This document shows, piece by piece, positions 1-8,890 of a stretch of DNA of 64,000 nucleotides; within the stretch, counting starts at the first letter, position 1; each line of letters starts with the position of its first letter. Source of the DNA: Kordia sp. TARA_039_SRF. GTDB lineage: Bacteria > Bacteroidota > Bacteroidia > Flavobacteriales > Flavobacteriaceae. The notes beneath the pieces are model-generated. The model ran no database searches and had not been told where the DNA came from. It was given only the letters and a program-made list of their open reading frames with translations. Location: assembly GCA_006383075.2 (NCBI GenBank), contig SMNH02000011.1, positions 86,854-150,853 on the forward strand, in the 5' to 3' direction. Position numbers and translations under genes: made by a program.

Positions 1-984
1 CCATGTTGGAACAACTTCCGTAATCACATCTTTGTATTGCGCCAAAACAGGCTTAAATCCTTCGTTGTAATCTGCCGGATTTGCTCGTAAAATCACATGA
101 TATTGCTCCGTATTTGTTTGATTATGAAGTTTGACAGCTTCCGCTAAATCCTGTAAATACAACGGATCGTCCATTCCGATAGACGTAAAATTTCCTGAAA
201 AACAGAGCAATTTTTTATCGGTTGGTAAATTGTACGCCTTGTAAAACAACTCTTTTTCAATCAAATAGTCTGATTTTGTGTAAAATGTGAATTGCGGCGT
301 TCCTGTGACGAAAATATTGTTTTCTTGGACTTCATCAGGATAATACGCAGTCATTTCATCCTTCATATAATCACTCCAAACAAAGTAATAATCAGCTTTG
401 AGCATTTTATTTCCTTTCGGGAGATTGTCCCACGAATAAATAAAACTCACTACGGGAATTCCCAAATCGCGCGCCGCCAACACGGGCACTAACGATAAAC
501 TAGATACTTGATGCGAACAATAGACCAAATCAGGCATGTTGGCGGTTAAATATGCCATACATTCTTGGTAATAATTGGAAGTTCGGGTTTGTTTGAAAAA
601 AGCATTTTCTAGCTTTTGGATTCCTTTTTTGGAAGCATAAAACTTTGATAAAAAACTAATTAATCCAAATTTTAGCTTTTTCTTGAAATTACTTTTTCCT
701 GGCGAAACTCTGTATAATAGATGTTTTTTTGTGCTTTGTGTTTTATCATTGTAACGCAGAGTAGATTTTGCCTTTAAATAGCGTAAAAAGTCCGTTTTTC
801 CTTTGTAATCGAAGCTTGGTAATTGTTGCGTTTGAATGTTTTTTGGAAGTTTTTCCAAGGCAGAAGATTTCACATTGTGCCAAACCAATAGGTCAATGTT
901 TTCGGGAGTTTCAAAGAAATCACTTGCATAGTGATTTTCAAAACTTTGGTATCCTACAAATATGGAAATTATCTTTTTTCGCAT
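1..984 (-). CDS. Glycosyltransferase-like protein, 3' end cut by window
   Basis: An open frame runs from an ATG at 984 to the window edge (328 codons, no stop). Its start overlaps the stop of the upstream asparagine-synthase-like gene by 16 bases, so the two are probably translationally coupled. The N-terminus (MRKKIISIFVGYQ) starts with a short beta strand like a GT-B Rossmann fold. Later motifs such as VSFIYSWDNLPKG, WSDYMKDEM and FVTGTPQF resemble UDP-glycosyltransferase or glycerophosphotransferase-like proteins of polysaccharide loci. The expected job is adding a residue to the surface glycan made by the neighbours. The missing C-terminus should hold the donor-binding part, so the sugar cannot be named. 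The exact family is uncertain; a role in glycan assembly is likely from context. Confidence 0.75.
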   Translation of the reverse strand, partial: MRKKIISIFVGYQSFENHYASDFFETPENIDLLVWHNVKSSALEKLPKNIQTQQLPSFDYKGKTDFLRYLKAKSTLRYNDKTQSTKKHLLYRVSPGKSNFKKKLKFGLISFLSKFYASKKGIQKLENAFFKQTRTSNYYQECMAYLTANMPDLVYCSHQVSSLSLVPVLAARDLGIPVVSFIYSWDNLPKGNKMLKADYYFVWSDYMKDEMTAYYPDEVQENNIFVTGTPQFTFYTKSDYLIEKELFYKAYNLPTDKKLLCFSGNFTSIGMDDPLYLQDLAEAVKLHNQTNTEQYHVILRANPADYNEGFKPVLAQYKDVITEVVPTW

Positions 985-2543
985 GGAGCAATCGCGTTGT
1001 TGATATTGTCCGCAAATATAGCCATTGAAAGGACTCTAAAAAGAAAATATACACCACGATTTGGATTTTTTTGCTGCTGTTTGGCTAATTGTAGTACTTT
1101 TTCAACCTCAAATACGGTTTTGAGTGCGTGAATATGTTTGCTGAGCATTTCATACAACTTCTCTCCTATTTCGTTGGAAATGCGATGATTCCAGTCCTGC
1201 ACAGAAATATCAGATTTTACAGGGTTTCTAAAAAAGGCTAACAAATCTTGATTGGTATCGTAAATGATTTGTTCATGAATTTGGTCGTGTTGATAGCGTT
1301 TTAATGGTAAATTGTGGGTTTGTTTTATAAAATCCTCATGTAAAAACGGCGTGATTTTATTTCGAAATGCTGATAAAATCTTATGTCGATTCCCAAAATT
1401 GCCTGGCAAACGCCCTTTTCTATAAAAATTGATTAATACTTCAGCATTGGAATTACCATCATAATTCTCTGTGATTTCTGTGGAAATGTTCTCAGGATAG
1501 TCTTTTAAAAACGCTTCATAATCCGCTAAAAAAGATGCTGATAGAAACTCTTTTGGTGTGAGATAGTTGTGTAACGCTTTCGCGAGATTTGAATCTTCAG
1601 GAAAAAACATACGAACACATTCGCCCGCTTCGCCCATGACAAAGCTGTAATCGTGTGGAATTCCTTCATTGACAAATTTGAGCATATCTACATACGAAAT
1701 CGTTCCCAATCCACCAGAAATGCTAGCGATTTGATGTGCGTAATGTTCAAATTCTTCTTCATCGCACAACGTGGTGTGATTGTAAGAAACATCTAAATTC
1801 ACCGCAATTTCTTTTCCTTGAATGACATCTGCGGAGTAGACTTCACCAAAATTTCCTGTTTTGATGGTTGCATCATTTTCTTCCACTTGACTTAATAATG
1901 TCAAACTATCCTTTCCCGCCGTAGCGCCAAAAAATAGATTTTCTGTGGCATTTAGGCCGTTTTTTAACGAAAATGATAGTTTTTCGATTGAAAAATCAAT
2001 TTTTAATGGTTTTTCAGTCTTTTCTAGATATTCATCAAAAACATGTAATTTTCCACCTTCCAATCGTGAAATGCCTTTATATGGTAAGGGAAATGGTTGT
2101 ACTTGATAGCCAAATGCGAAATGTGCTTGTACTCCAACTTTGTCAAACTGTAACGGAACTTGAAACTCTGTAAAGTTTTGAAAATTCAAAAAGAAGTTGA
2201 GTTGATTGTTTTTAGTTAAATAAAAACTTCCATTGACACCATATAAATCATTTATAATAAATAGTTTATGATTATTTTTATTAATAATAAAAATTTCAAA
2301 AACACCGCCAATTTGATTATAAATAGTTGCCAAGGTTTCTTCAAAATTGACATGCAACTCTTTGATGAAATTCAGTATTTTTTCTTGGGTATGATCGGAC
2401 GAATACCATACGATTTCAAACAATTCGCTATCAAATGTAAACAATGAACTTCCTTGCTTTTCTTTTTTGAACAATTGTACATCAAATTTGTTCTTGCTAA
2501 AAGAAATATGAAAATTGGTAATGGTATGTTTTTTAAATGTCAA
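969..2543 (-). CDS. Asparagine synthase-like protein
   Basis: This 524-residue protein resembles class B asparagine synthetases. The N-terminal half looks like a degenerate glutaminase (Ntn) domain, with FIINDLYGVNGSFYL where family members have RDxxGxxPLYY. Residue 2 is Thr, so the Cys nucleophile needed to use glutamine is absent. The middle carries FFGATAGKDSLTLLSQ, the PP-loop that binds ATP and activates a carboxylate as acyl-adenylate. The family makes amides from a carboxylate and ammonia or an amine. Since the start overlaps neuA by four bases (ATGA), it may amidate an acidic sugar of the polymer, which is inference. It overlaps the next glycosyltransferase by 16 bases. Confidence 0.7.
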   Translation of the reverse strand: MTFKKHTITNFHISFSKNKFDVQLFKKEKQGSSLFTFDSELFEIVWYSSDHTQEKILNFIKELHVNFEETLATIYNQIGGVFEIFIINKNNHKLFIINDLYGVNGSFYLTKNNQLNFFLNFQNFTEFQVPLQFDKVGVQAHFAFGYQVQPFPLPYKGISRLEGGKLHVFDEYLEKTEKPLKIDFSIEKLSFSLKNGLNATENLFFGATAGKDSLTLLSQVEENDATIKTGNFGEVYSADVIQGKEIAVNLDVSYNHTTLCDEEEFEHYAHQIASISGGLGTISYVDMLKFVNEGIPHDYSFVMGEAGECVRMFFPEDSNLAKALHNYLTPKEFLSASFLADYEAFLKDYPENISTEITENYDGNSNAEVLINFYRKGRLPGNFGNRHKILSAFRNKITPFLHEDFIKQTHNLPLKRYQHDQIHEQIIYDTNQDLLAFFRNPVKSDISVQDWNHRISNEIGEKLYEMLSKHIHALKTVFEVEKVLQLAKQQQKNPNRGVYFLFRVLSMAIFADNINNAIAPCEKR

Positions 2544-3238
2544 AGTGTGAGTGTTTTTGCCAGTTCAGTAGCTTTTTCCCAATCTTCAAGCGTATCGATG
2601 TTTACATAGAATTTTTCATCAGACACAATATATGCCAACGAGTTTCCATATAAGGAGTTTTCTTCCATCAACACGTTCGTTTTTGTGATGTAAATGCTTC
2701 CGTCTCTGTGATAGGCTTTTGGTAATTCTTGTCGCCTCGTAATGATGTTTTTTTCTCCCGTAGCAATCTGTAAAATACCGTGTTCATTCGCTTCAAACGT
2801 CCAATGCGGATTGTATTGATGCGGCACTTCCAACACAGAAACTAATGCGTCTGTCTGCTTTTCTTGAAAGGTTTTCAATGCTTTGTCTAAAAAGCCTTTT
2901 GGTCGAAATGGACTTGTTGGTTGTAATAAACAAATCGCGTCAAAGTGTTTTCCTTCCCTTTCTAAAAACGAAACTGCGTGTTGCATTACAGGCAATGTTG
3001 GCGTTTTGTCTTCCGCCAAGTGTTTCGGTCTCACAAACGGAACATTTGCGCCAAGCGATTTTGCCAACGTCACAATTTGCTCGTCATCGGTTGTGACTAA
3101 TACTTCAGCAATATGCTCAGATTCCAACGCTGCATCAATACTGTATTGAATTAAGGGTTTTCCGTGAAGTATTTTTTTATTCTTCCCCGGAACTCCTTTG
3201 CTTCCGCCGCGTGCGGGTATGATTGCTAAGGTTTTCAT
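2540..3238 (-). CDS. neuA: Acylneuraminate cytidylyltransferase (CMP-sialic acid synthetase family)
   Basis: The protein (232 aa) couples CTP to a nonulosonic acid to give the CMP-sugar used by sialyltransferases, in the cytoplasm. The N-terminus has the family signature IPARGGSKGVPGKNKK, the CTP-binding loop, followed by LVTTDDEQI and the LLQPTSPFR motif near residue 105. Length fits single-domain NeuA/PseF/LegF proteins of about 225-235 residues. Neighbouring neuB and neuC make Neu5Ac or a close derivative the likely substrate; no PseB/C or LegB/C genes are in view. Its stop overlaps the start of the asparagine-synthase-like gene. The leader is T-rich on the plus strand and holds repeated AGGTGTTGGGTT blocks. 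Confidence 0.9.
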   Translation of the reverse strand: MKTLAIIPARGGSKGVPGKNKKILHGKPLIQYSIDAALESEHIAEVLVTTDDEQIVTLAKSLGANVPFVRPKHLAEDKTPTLPVMQHAVSFLEREGKHFDAICLLQPTSPFRPKGFLDKALKTFQEKQTDALVSVLEVPHQYNPHWTFEANEHGILQIATGEKNIITRRQELPKAYHRDGSIYITKTNVLMEENSLYGNSLAYIVSDEKFYVNIDTLEDWEKATELAKTLTL

Positions 3239-3375
3239 TTTTTTAGGTGTTGGGTTTTAGGTGTTGGGTCGCTTCGCTTTTTGGTTGTTTGTTTTTTTTA
3301 TCTGTTGATTCGTCAATTTGTTAATTTCACTCTTAACTCTTAACTCTCAATTCTAAAATAATACTATTTTCAGAC

Positions 3376-3480
3376 CGTCAGTTCGAGTGGCGAATCGAAG
3401 ATTCGTTGTATCGAGAACAGCTTTGAATTTCCTAGTGGTTCTCGATACAAATTTGCTTCGCAAATTCACTTGAACTGACG
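3376..3480. repeat. Intergenic hairpin repeat, copy 1
   Basis: The 105-bp element starts CGTCAGTTCGAGTG and ends CACTTGAACTGACG, arms that pair at 13 of 14 positions. A second nested pair is TTGTATCGAGAAC / GTTCTCGATACAA. Copies 2 and 3 lie in the next two gaps of the same locus. The rest of this 286-bp gap holds T-rich sequence, a CAATTTGTTAATT-like block and a CTTAACTCTTAACTCTC block, all with counterparts in the other gaps. No gene is visible in the gap. Confidence 0.85.
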
Positions 3481-3524
3481 CTTGGAATAATTCAAAATTT
3501 AAAATCACGTATTCATCATTCAAA

Positions 3525-4682
3525 TTAATACATAATGGTTTTATGAGCGATAAGTTCTGTAGTTGCTAACGCTTCCGCGATTTTTCTTCCTGAGTTTCCT
3601 TCTCCGTAAATATGTTCTGAAAGCAAGCCTTTTTGCGAGATTCGTTCTTGAATAGCTTTTTTGATTTCGTTAGTATTATAAGCTACATCAACGACATTTT
3701 TTCCGCGTTTTCTTCTGTTTTGGCGTGTTCCAATGTTTACTGTTGGAACGCCAATAAACGAGCATTCTCGGATTCCTACACTAGAATTTCCAACCAAGCA
3801 ATCACTGTTTTTCAACAAGTGTAAAAAATCGTTCGGCTCCATGTTTTTAAAGAAACGAATGTTTTCTGGATCAAAGTTTTCACGATAATATCGAATTCCG
3901 TTGGAAGTCCCATCCGAACCTGCATCTACGTTTGGCCAAAACCAAAATGTTGGAATGTTAAGTTCGTGAATCGCTTTTAAGGTACATAAAACGTCTTCTC
4001 GCGCCGATTCATAACGATTCGTTTCCGGATGTTGCATCACTACCAAATAACCGTTAGAAATGTCTAAATCAGCTCCTACACCACCGTATTTTTTAATCGG
4101 ATTGAAATTGTAATTGTTTGTATTTAAAACTTCTTTCGCAATATCAATCGACGGACAACCTGTGTTGATGACATATTTCGGATCTTCTCCAAGTTTTATG
4201 ACTCTATCACGCGCATCTTCGGAAGCCACTAAGTGCAAATCTGCCAATTTTGTATTTGCATGACGTACTTTTTCGTCAATATTTCCCGTTACTTCGCCAC
4301 CTTGAATATGCACCAATGGAATATTTTGATACGCTGCCGCAATACTTGTCGCAATCGTTTCAAATCTGTCTGCAATTGTGATAACTGCGTCTGGTTTTAG
4401 ATTGTAGAATACGTTAGAAAGCTCCATCACACCTAGTCCTGTGGTTTTTGCCATCGCGGTTGGATTTTCTCCTTCCAACACCATAAATACCTTTTCATTG
4501 ATGGTGAAACCGTCTTTTTCAATGACTTTTACAGCATTTCCGTAGCGTCCCAACAAAGCAGAACCAGCCACGACCAATTGCAATTCCAACTCTGGATGCT
4601 CTTGAATCGCCTTTAACGCAGTTTTGATTCTACTATACGATGGTCGCGCAGTTACTACGGCACATATTTTTCGTTTGTTCAT
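3525..4682 (-). CDS. neuC: UDP-N-acetylglucosamine 2-epimerase (hydrolysing)
   Basis: NeuC converts UDP-GlcNAc to ManNAc plus UDP, the first committed step to Neu5Ac. The protein (385 aa) has the GT-B-like epimerase fold: VVTARPSYSRIK at the N-terminus, ITIADRFETIATS near 110, HIQGGEVTGNIDEKVRHA near 140 (family catalytic region), and the nucleotide-binding GNSSVGIRE followed by PTVNIGTRQNRR near 320-345. The open frame extends 20 codons upstream to a TTG, but the ATG at 4682 precedes the conserved start MNKRKICAVVTARPSYSR and gives the normal family length. It sits between neuB and neuA, separated from each by repeat-filled gaps. Confidence 0.93.
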   Translation of the reverse strand: MNKRKICAVVTARPSYSRIKTALKAIQEHPELELQLVVAGSALLGRYGNAVKVIEKDGFTINEKVFMVLEGENPTAMAKTTGLGVMELSNVFYNLKPDAVITIADRFETIATSIAAAYQNIPLVHIQGGEVTGNIDEKVRHANTKLADLHLVASEDARDRVIKLGEDPKYVINTGCPSIDIAKEVLNTNNYNFNPIKKYGGVGADLDISNGYLVVMQHPETNRYESAREDVLCTLKAIHELNIPTFWFWPNVDAGSDGTSNGIRYYRENFDPENIRFFKNMEPNDFLHLLKNSDCLVGNSSVGIRECSFIGVPTVNIGTRQNRRKRGKNVVDVAYNTNEIKKAIQERISQKGLLSEHIYGEGNSGRKIAEALATTELIAHKTIMY

Positions 4683-4743
4683 TTTTTTGTGTTGTCTGTT
4701 CTTCGTTATTCGTCTATTTGTTGATTTGTTTTTTGTTTCCAAC

Positions 4744-4864
4744 CGTCAGTTCGAGTGAAATTCTGAAAGAATTTTGTATCGAGAACAGCTTTGAAATTCT
4801 AATACTTATTACATCATAGTAGTTCTCGATACTAATTTGCTCCGTAAATTCACTCGAACTGACG
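4744..4864. repeat. Intergenic hairpin repeat, copy 2
   Basis: This 121-bp copy is bounded by CGTCAGTTCGAGTG and CACTCGAACTGACG, a perfect 14-bp inverted repeat. The inner pair is GTATCGAGAAC / GTTCTCGATAC. The first roughly 55 bases are almost identical to copy 3. It fills most of the neuC-neuB gap and is followed by ATTCAACATTCATCATT next to the neuB stop, a tail also found beside copy 3 and near msrA. Confidence 0.88.
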
Positions 4865-4897
4865 TTTGCCGTAATTCAACATTCATCATTTAGCATT

Positions 4898-5902
4898 TCA
4901 AACAACATCCTCTTCATTTAAAAAATCCCACTGCTTCATGTCTTTTGTTAGTTTTTTTCCGATGACTTCTTGAAATTTTGAAGCTAAGATTCCGTATTTT
5001 TTTGGCTTTTTGGCTTCTAAATCATTAAAAGTCAATTTGTGTCCTTTGGGTAAATCCTTATTAACTGCTAAGGATTTTTCAAAGATTTGCTTTAATTCTG
5101 TGTATTGTGAATTGTCTTTTTTGTCAATCGGATGATTCAAAGCTTCGTCAATGTTTCGAACGGCGTTGACTAATTGTGTCGTTTCTTGCATGGTTAAAGA
5201 CGATTTTGCATCTGGACCAAACATTTCTTTGTCAAAAACCACATGAAATTCCAAGATTTCTGCTCCTAAGGTCGCTGCCGCAATTCCCGCTTCGATTCCT
5301 GCTGAATGGTCAGAGAATCCAATCTTAACTTGGTAACGTTCTTTCAATTCTTGAATCACATTTAATCCAAATTGTTTCGGTTGTGTCGGATATGACGTTG
5401 TGCATTGTAAAATGGAGAATTCGCAGTTTTTTTCTTTGAGAAACGCCACAGTTGCATCCAATTCTGCAAAAGAACTCATTCCCGAAGAAATGACAATCGG
5501 TTTTCCTGTATTCGCAATTTTTTCCAACAATAAAAAGTTATTGACTTCCCCAGAACCAACTTTGTAATATTTCACACCAACTTCTTCCAACAAATCCACC
5601 GCTGCATTGCTAAATGGCGAGGATAAAAAATCCAATCCAACGTCATCACAATGCGCTTTTAACCCTTTCCACTGTTCCAATGAAAATTCCATACGTTGCC
5701 AGTATTCATAACGCGTCGCATCTTGCTTGGAGAATTTTACGCGAAATGGCTCGTGAATGCTACTTTCCGCCGCAGCGATATGCGTCTGAAATTTAATCGC
5801 ATCAGCACCCGTTTTCGCCACAGCATCAATGTACGCATGCGCCATTCCTAGGCTTCCGTCATGTGCTTGCGCGATTTCTGCTATGATGTAGGTTGTTTTC
5901 AT
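4898..5902 (-). CDS. neuB: N-acetylneuraminate synthase
   Basis: NeuB condenses ManNAc (or a related hexosamine) with phosphoenolpyruvate to give a nine-carbon sialic acid. The protein (334 aa) starts with a TIM-barrel strand (IIAEIAQAHDGSLGMA, where the family has AEIGxNHxG), then DAIKFQTH, YKVGSGEVNN and PIVISSGMSS. GFSDHS near 200 is a family hallmark. A C-terminal SAF/antifreeze-like domain (about 275-334) includes LPKGHKLTFNDLEAKKP, which closes the active site of the partner subunit in known NeuB dimers. Context with neuC and neuA points to Neu5Ac rather than pseudaminate. The IAQAHDGS variant in place of the usual IGNNHNGS is a small oddity. Confidence 0.93.
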   Translation of the reverse strand: MKTTYIIAEIAQAHDGSLGMAHAYIDAVAKTGADAIKFQTHIAAAESSIHEPFRVKFSKQDATRYEYWQRMEFSLEQWKGLKAHCDDVGLDFLSSPFSNAAVDLLEEVGVKYYKVGSGEVNNFLLLEKIANTGKPIVISSGMSSFAELDATVAFLKEKNCEFSILQCTTSYPTQPKQFGLNVIQELKERYQVKIGFSDHSAGIEAGIAAATLGAEILEFHVVFDKEMFGPDAKSSLTMQETTQLVNAVRNIDEALNHPIDKKDNSQYTELKQIFEKSLAVNKDLPKGHKLTFNDLEAKKPKKYGILASKFQEVIGKKLTKDMKQWDFLNEEDVV

Positions 5903-6038
5903 TTTTTTAGGTGTTGAATGTTAGGTTTTGGGTTGCTTTGCTTTTTGGTTGCTTGTTTTTTGTCTATTCGTCAATTTGTCTTGAATCCTGACTCCTGATT
6001 CTTGACTCTAAAATCTAGTTTCAATACTATGCTCCAAA

Positions 6039-6144
6039 CGTCAGTTCGAGTGGAATTCTGAAAGAATTTTGTATCGAGAACAGCTTTGAAATTCATATGT
6101 TTTTACTTCGTAGTACTTCTCGATACTTTTTTCCTTCGGTGACG
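6039..6144. repeat. Intergenic hairpin repeat, copy 3 (degenerate right arm)
   Basis: The copy begins CGTCAGTTCGAGTGG and matches copy 2 for about 55 bases, including TTTGTATCGAGAACAGC. Its right side has lost most of the outer arm: TTCTCGATAC is present, but only GTGACG remains where copy 2 has CACTCGAACTGACG. The gap also holds the shared blocks GTCTATTCGTCAATTTGTC (about 5957-5975) and CCTGACTCCTGATTCTTGACTC. No gene is visible. Confidence 0.8.
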
Positions 6145-6162
6145 CTTGCCGTAATTCAACAT

Positions 6163-7377
6163 TCATGATTCAAAATTCAACATTTTACAAAACGTCTGCA
6201 GCTTCTCCACTTGTTTTGCTACCGTAAATACTTCATCAAACGTTTTTCGTGCGTTGTTGCCTGTAAATATCCGCTTTTCTGTGTTGTTATACAAATCTAT
6301 CAATTGCTGTGTCATTTGTGGTAAATCGTTACACAACATACTATTTTGTTCATGAACGACTTCTGGATAACAACTCGCCGCAGCTTTGGTACTGACCAAG
6401 ACTTGCGCATAGTTGAATACTAACGGAATTCGTGTGCGAGTTCCTGTGTTGTATTCCCACGGAATGATATGTAAATCGTAGGGTTTTAGAACGGTTTGCA
6501 AATCTTCCACGAAACCTAAACATTCTATGTTTTCGTCTTTTAATTGTTTTTTGAGCGATTCGGAAGCGTATTTGAGATTTCCGATAACTTTAAGTTTGAC
6601 GTTTGGAATTTGTGCTTTTAAATCCTTCCAACAGACTTCTAAAAAACGTTCCAATCCGATGCGATTTGCTGTCGTCCCCATTCCGCCTAAGTGTACTATT
6701 GACGGTATTTTTGCGTCGTTTTTAGCTAATTCCACTTTTTTATAGGTCAACGGAATGTACAATGCGTTTTTGTTTCCGTAGTCTTTGATTTCTTGCGTTT
6801 CTGTAAAAGAAGCGGACACACATGCTGAAACACTTTTGACCAAATCCAATTCAACACGCTTTTTTTGCTTGAGATGGAATTTTTGGATGAACGAAAGTTT
6901 GCTTTTGAGCTTTCGCAACTTGAATTCCCAATCGTGATGTGCGTAAACTATTGGAATGTTGAGTTTGGAATAGTTCGCCAAAATCGCCGTCCAACGCCAT
7001 TCTGCCCATACGAGATTGATGTTATTTTCTTTAATATATTTTTTTAGAATTTTTTCATTGGTTGAATTCACAAAGAAATATTCAAATTTTTCAGGCTGAA
7101 ATAGTGCCGTTTTGATTCTGCTAACTATTCCTTTAGGGTGAATTTGCGCGACTTGAAAGTGTTGTATTTCCGTATATAATCCATCAATTTCTTGAATATA
7201 CTCTGAATTGACATCTGACGAAAGTCTTGCCTTTTTCCCATCTTGAAAATCCACCAATAACACATGCACTTTGTAATTTAACTTCGCCAATAATTGCAAA
7301 TGACTGAAATAGACGGACGCGCCGCCGTTGGCGTTTGGAGAAATTTTCGTGTTATTTACTAGAAAAAGCACATTCAT
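6163..7377 (-). CDS. Glycosyltransferase, GT-B fold (GT4-like)
   Basis: The protein (404 aa) begins MNVLFLVNNTKISPNANGG, a GT-B N-terminal domain with the glycine-rich acceptor loop (NGGASVYF). A donor-domain start is visible at IPSIVHLGGMGTTANRIGLERF near 235, followed by ECLGFVEDL and HIIPWEYNTGTRTRIPLVFNYA, where GT4 enzymes keep the E-x7-E-like sugar-nucleotide site. It probably transfers one sugar of the repeat unit at the inner membrane. An in-frame ATG exists at 7470, but 7377 gives the conserved start and overlaps the stop of the preceding GT2 gene by one base (TGATG), typical of coupling. Donor and linkage cannot be read. Confidence 0.85.
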   Translation of the reverse strand: MNVLFLVNNTKISPNANGGASVYFSHLQLLAKLNYKVHVLLVDFQDGKKARLSSDVNSEYIQEIDGLYTEIQHFQVAQIHPKGIVSRIKTALFQPEKFEYFFVNSTNEKILKKYIKENNINLVWAEWRWTAILANYSKLNIPIVYAHHDWEFKLRKLKSKLSFIQKFHLKQKKRVELDLVKSVSACVSASFTETQEIKDYGNKNALYIPLTYKKVELAKNDAKIPSIVHLGGMGTTANRIGLERFLEVCWKDLKAQIPNVKLKVIGNLKYASESLKKQLKDENIECLGFVEDLQTVLKPYDLHIIPWEYNTGTRTRIPLVFNYAQVLVSTKAAASCYPEVVHEQNSMLCNDLPQMTQQLIDLYNNTEKRIFTGNNARKTFDEVFTVAKQVEKLQTFCKMLNFES

Positions 7378-8234
7378 CACAGAAAGTATTTGTTTAGAAA
7401 ACCGAGTCCGTTTACGATGAAAATACGTGCTAGTTTTGATTTTATCGCGATTATTTTTGGACTTCCCCATTTTTTATGGAAAATGATGTGTCCTTGTAAT
7501 AGTTTTTTTCGTTCCAACATCCAGCGGTTTTGCTCAGTGTAGATATATTTTGGAATGTCCTTTTCGGGAATATCTACATCGTCAAAAAAGGCACTTTTCT
7601 TTTTTTCGAGTTCTTTCGAGACTTTACTTTCTAAGTGTGAAACCTCAGAATTTGCCACCAATACGTGTTGTTGTCCGTATTTCTGTAGCATCAAACTGTA
7701 ATCATCATCTGCATAGAAAAAACTAAAACGTTCGTCCAACAAACCTGTTTTGTCAAATAGTGATTTTTCCGCGATAATGCACCAACCTACAATATGTCGC
7801 CTGACTTTGTATCCAAATTGATAGCTTTCGCCGTTAAAAAAGGTTTTTGGCGTGAATTTACTATCATAATCTACGGGACAAAATGATTGCACTTTTGGAT
7901 ATTGTTTTTTGACTTTTAAAATCTCTGTCAACCAGTTTTTTTGAAAGATGAGATCATTATTGAATAAACCTACAAAATCGCCCGAAGCGGCTTTAATTCC
8001 TATGTTTAGAAACTTGTGAAAGTTAAATTCTTCCATTGGAATGATAACTTTTACATAGTCAGGAAATTGATACTCAGACTCATGAATTTGCTTGTTGCTT
8101 TCAATCAACAAGACTTCAAAATTGATGTCGGAATTCTCGTTTTCGGAAGTTATCATACTTTCAATACACTGTAGCGTCATGTCGAAAATCGATTGACTTT
8201 TAGTGTTGGACAGTATGATGGCAGAAAATAACAT
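7377..8234 (-). CDS. Glycosyltransferase family 2-like protein
   Basis: This 285-residue protein has a GT-A fold: FSAIILSNTKSQ at the N-terminus, VLLIESNKQ at about 45, and FNFHKFLNIGIKAASGDFVGLFNND near 70-95, where NND takes the place of the DxD metal and nucleotide-diphosphate motif. YADDDYSLMLQKYG near 185 resembles the ED-type catalytic base region. There are no clear membrane helices. It is coupled to the following GT-B gene by a one-base overlap, and one base separates it from the methyltransferase upstream. It should act on a lipid-linked glycan at the inner leaflet; the sugar is unknown. Confidence 0.83.
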   Translation of the reverse strand: MLFSAIILSNTKSQSIFDMTLQCIESMITSENENSDINFEVLLIESNKQIHESEYQFPDYVKVIIPMEEFNFHKFLNIGIKAASGDFVGLFNNDLIFQKNWLTEILKVKKQYPKVQSFCPVDYDSKFTPKTFFNGESYQFGYKVRRHIVGWCIIAEKSLFDKTGLLDERFSFFYADDDYSLMLQKYGQQHVLVANSEVSHLESKVSKELEKKKSAFFDDVDIPEKDIPKYIYTEQNRWMLERKKLLQGHIIFHKKWGSPKIIAIKSKLARIFIVNGLGFLNKYFL

Positions 8235-8235
8235 G

Positions 8236-8883
8236 TTATTTTTTTACACAGCGAAATACGTACTGAAATGTAAAGAAGTTTTTAAATAATCCCAATTTTC
8301 TGAGAATTCTTGGAATGAGCGGAAATCCGCCTTTGTAAGCGCTGTAGCGTTCTACACGTGTGAGTTTTTCTATGTTCATATTGGCCTGGTCTACCAAATC
8401 TTCAATGTTTTTGAGTGTGAACCAGCGCATGTGAGTTTTATCGTATAATCCGCTAGGTTCGTACGGAAATTTTCCTTTAAACACCAAGTGTTTGATGGTT
8501 TCTAAATGCTGTACATTTGGCAAGGAAATAATCATTTTTCCCGTAGATTTTAAGGATTTTTCCAATTCCGACAATACATACCACGGATCAATCAGGTGTT
8601 CTAACACATCGCCTAAAATGATATAATCAAAATCCTCACCTTTAAAACTATTCAACAATTCTTGGTCTTCAATGCTTTTTTCAATGACGTTTGTGATGTT
8701 TTGTTTGGCGTTTTTTACAGATTCTTCATGCGTTTCCACACCAATGACTTCTGTTGCCATTCCTTGGTCGAGAAGCCATTTTCCATTGATTCCGTTGGAA
8801 CAACCGACATCCAAGACTTTTAGATTTTCGCCTTCGATGAGCGAAATGATATCTTTTCGAAGTTTTATGTAGGCTTGATTCAT
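8236..8883 (-). CDS. Class I SAM-dependent methyltransferase
   Basis: A 215-residue Rossmann-fold methyltransferase. VLDVGCSNGINGKWLL near residue 22 is motif I (SAM binding), DYIILGDVLEHLIDPW near 85 is the post-I/motif II region with the DVLEHL signature of the Methyltransf_23/11 group, and KMIISLPNVQHL follows. It lies between the Wzt ATPase and a glycosyltransferase, so it probably methylates a sugar or terminal residue of the polysaccharide. In ABC-exported O-antigens, methylated ends can signal chain termination to the Wzt carbohydrate-binding domain; whether that applies here is inference. Confidence 0.85.
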   Translation of the reverse strand: MNQAYIKLRKDIISLIEGENLKVLDVGCSNGINGKWLLDQGMATEVIGVETHEESVKNAKQNITNVIEKSIEDQELLNSFKGEDFDYIILGDVLEHLIDPWYVLSELEKSLKSTGKMIISLPNVQHLETIKHLVFKGKFPYEPSGLYDKTHMRWFTLKNIEDLVDQANMNIEKLTRVERYSAYKGGFPLIPRILRKLGLFKNFFTFQYVFRCVKK

Positions 8884-8890
8884 GTTCAGA

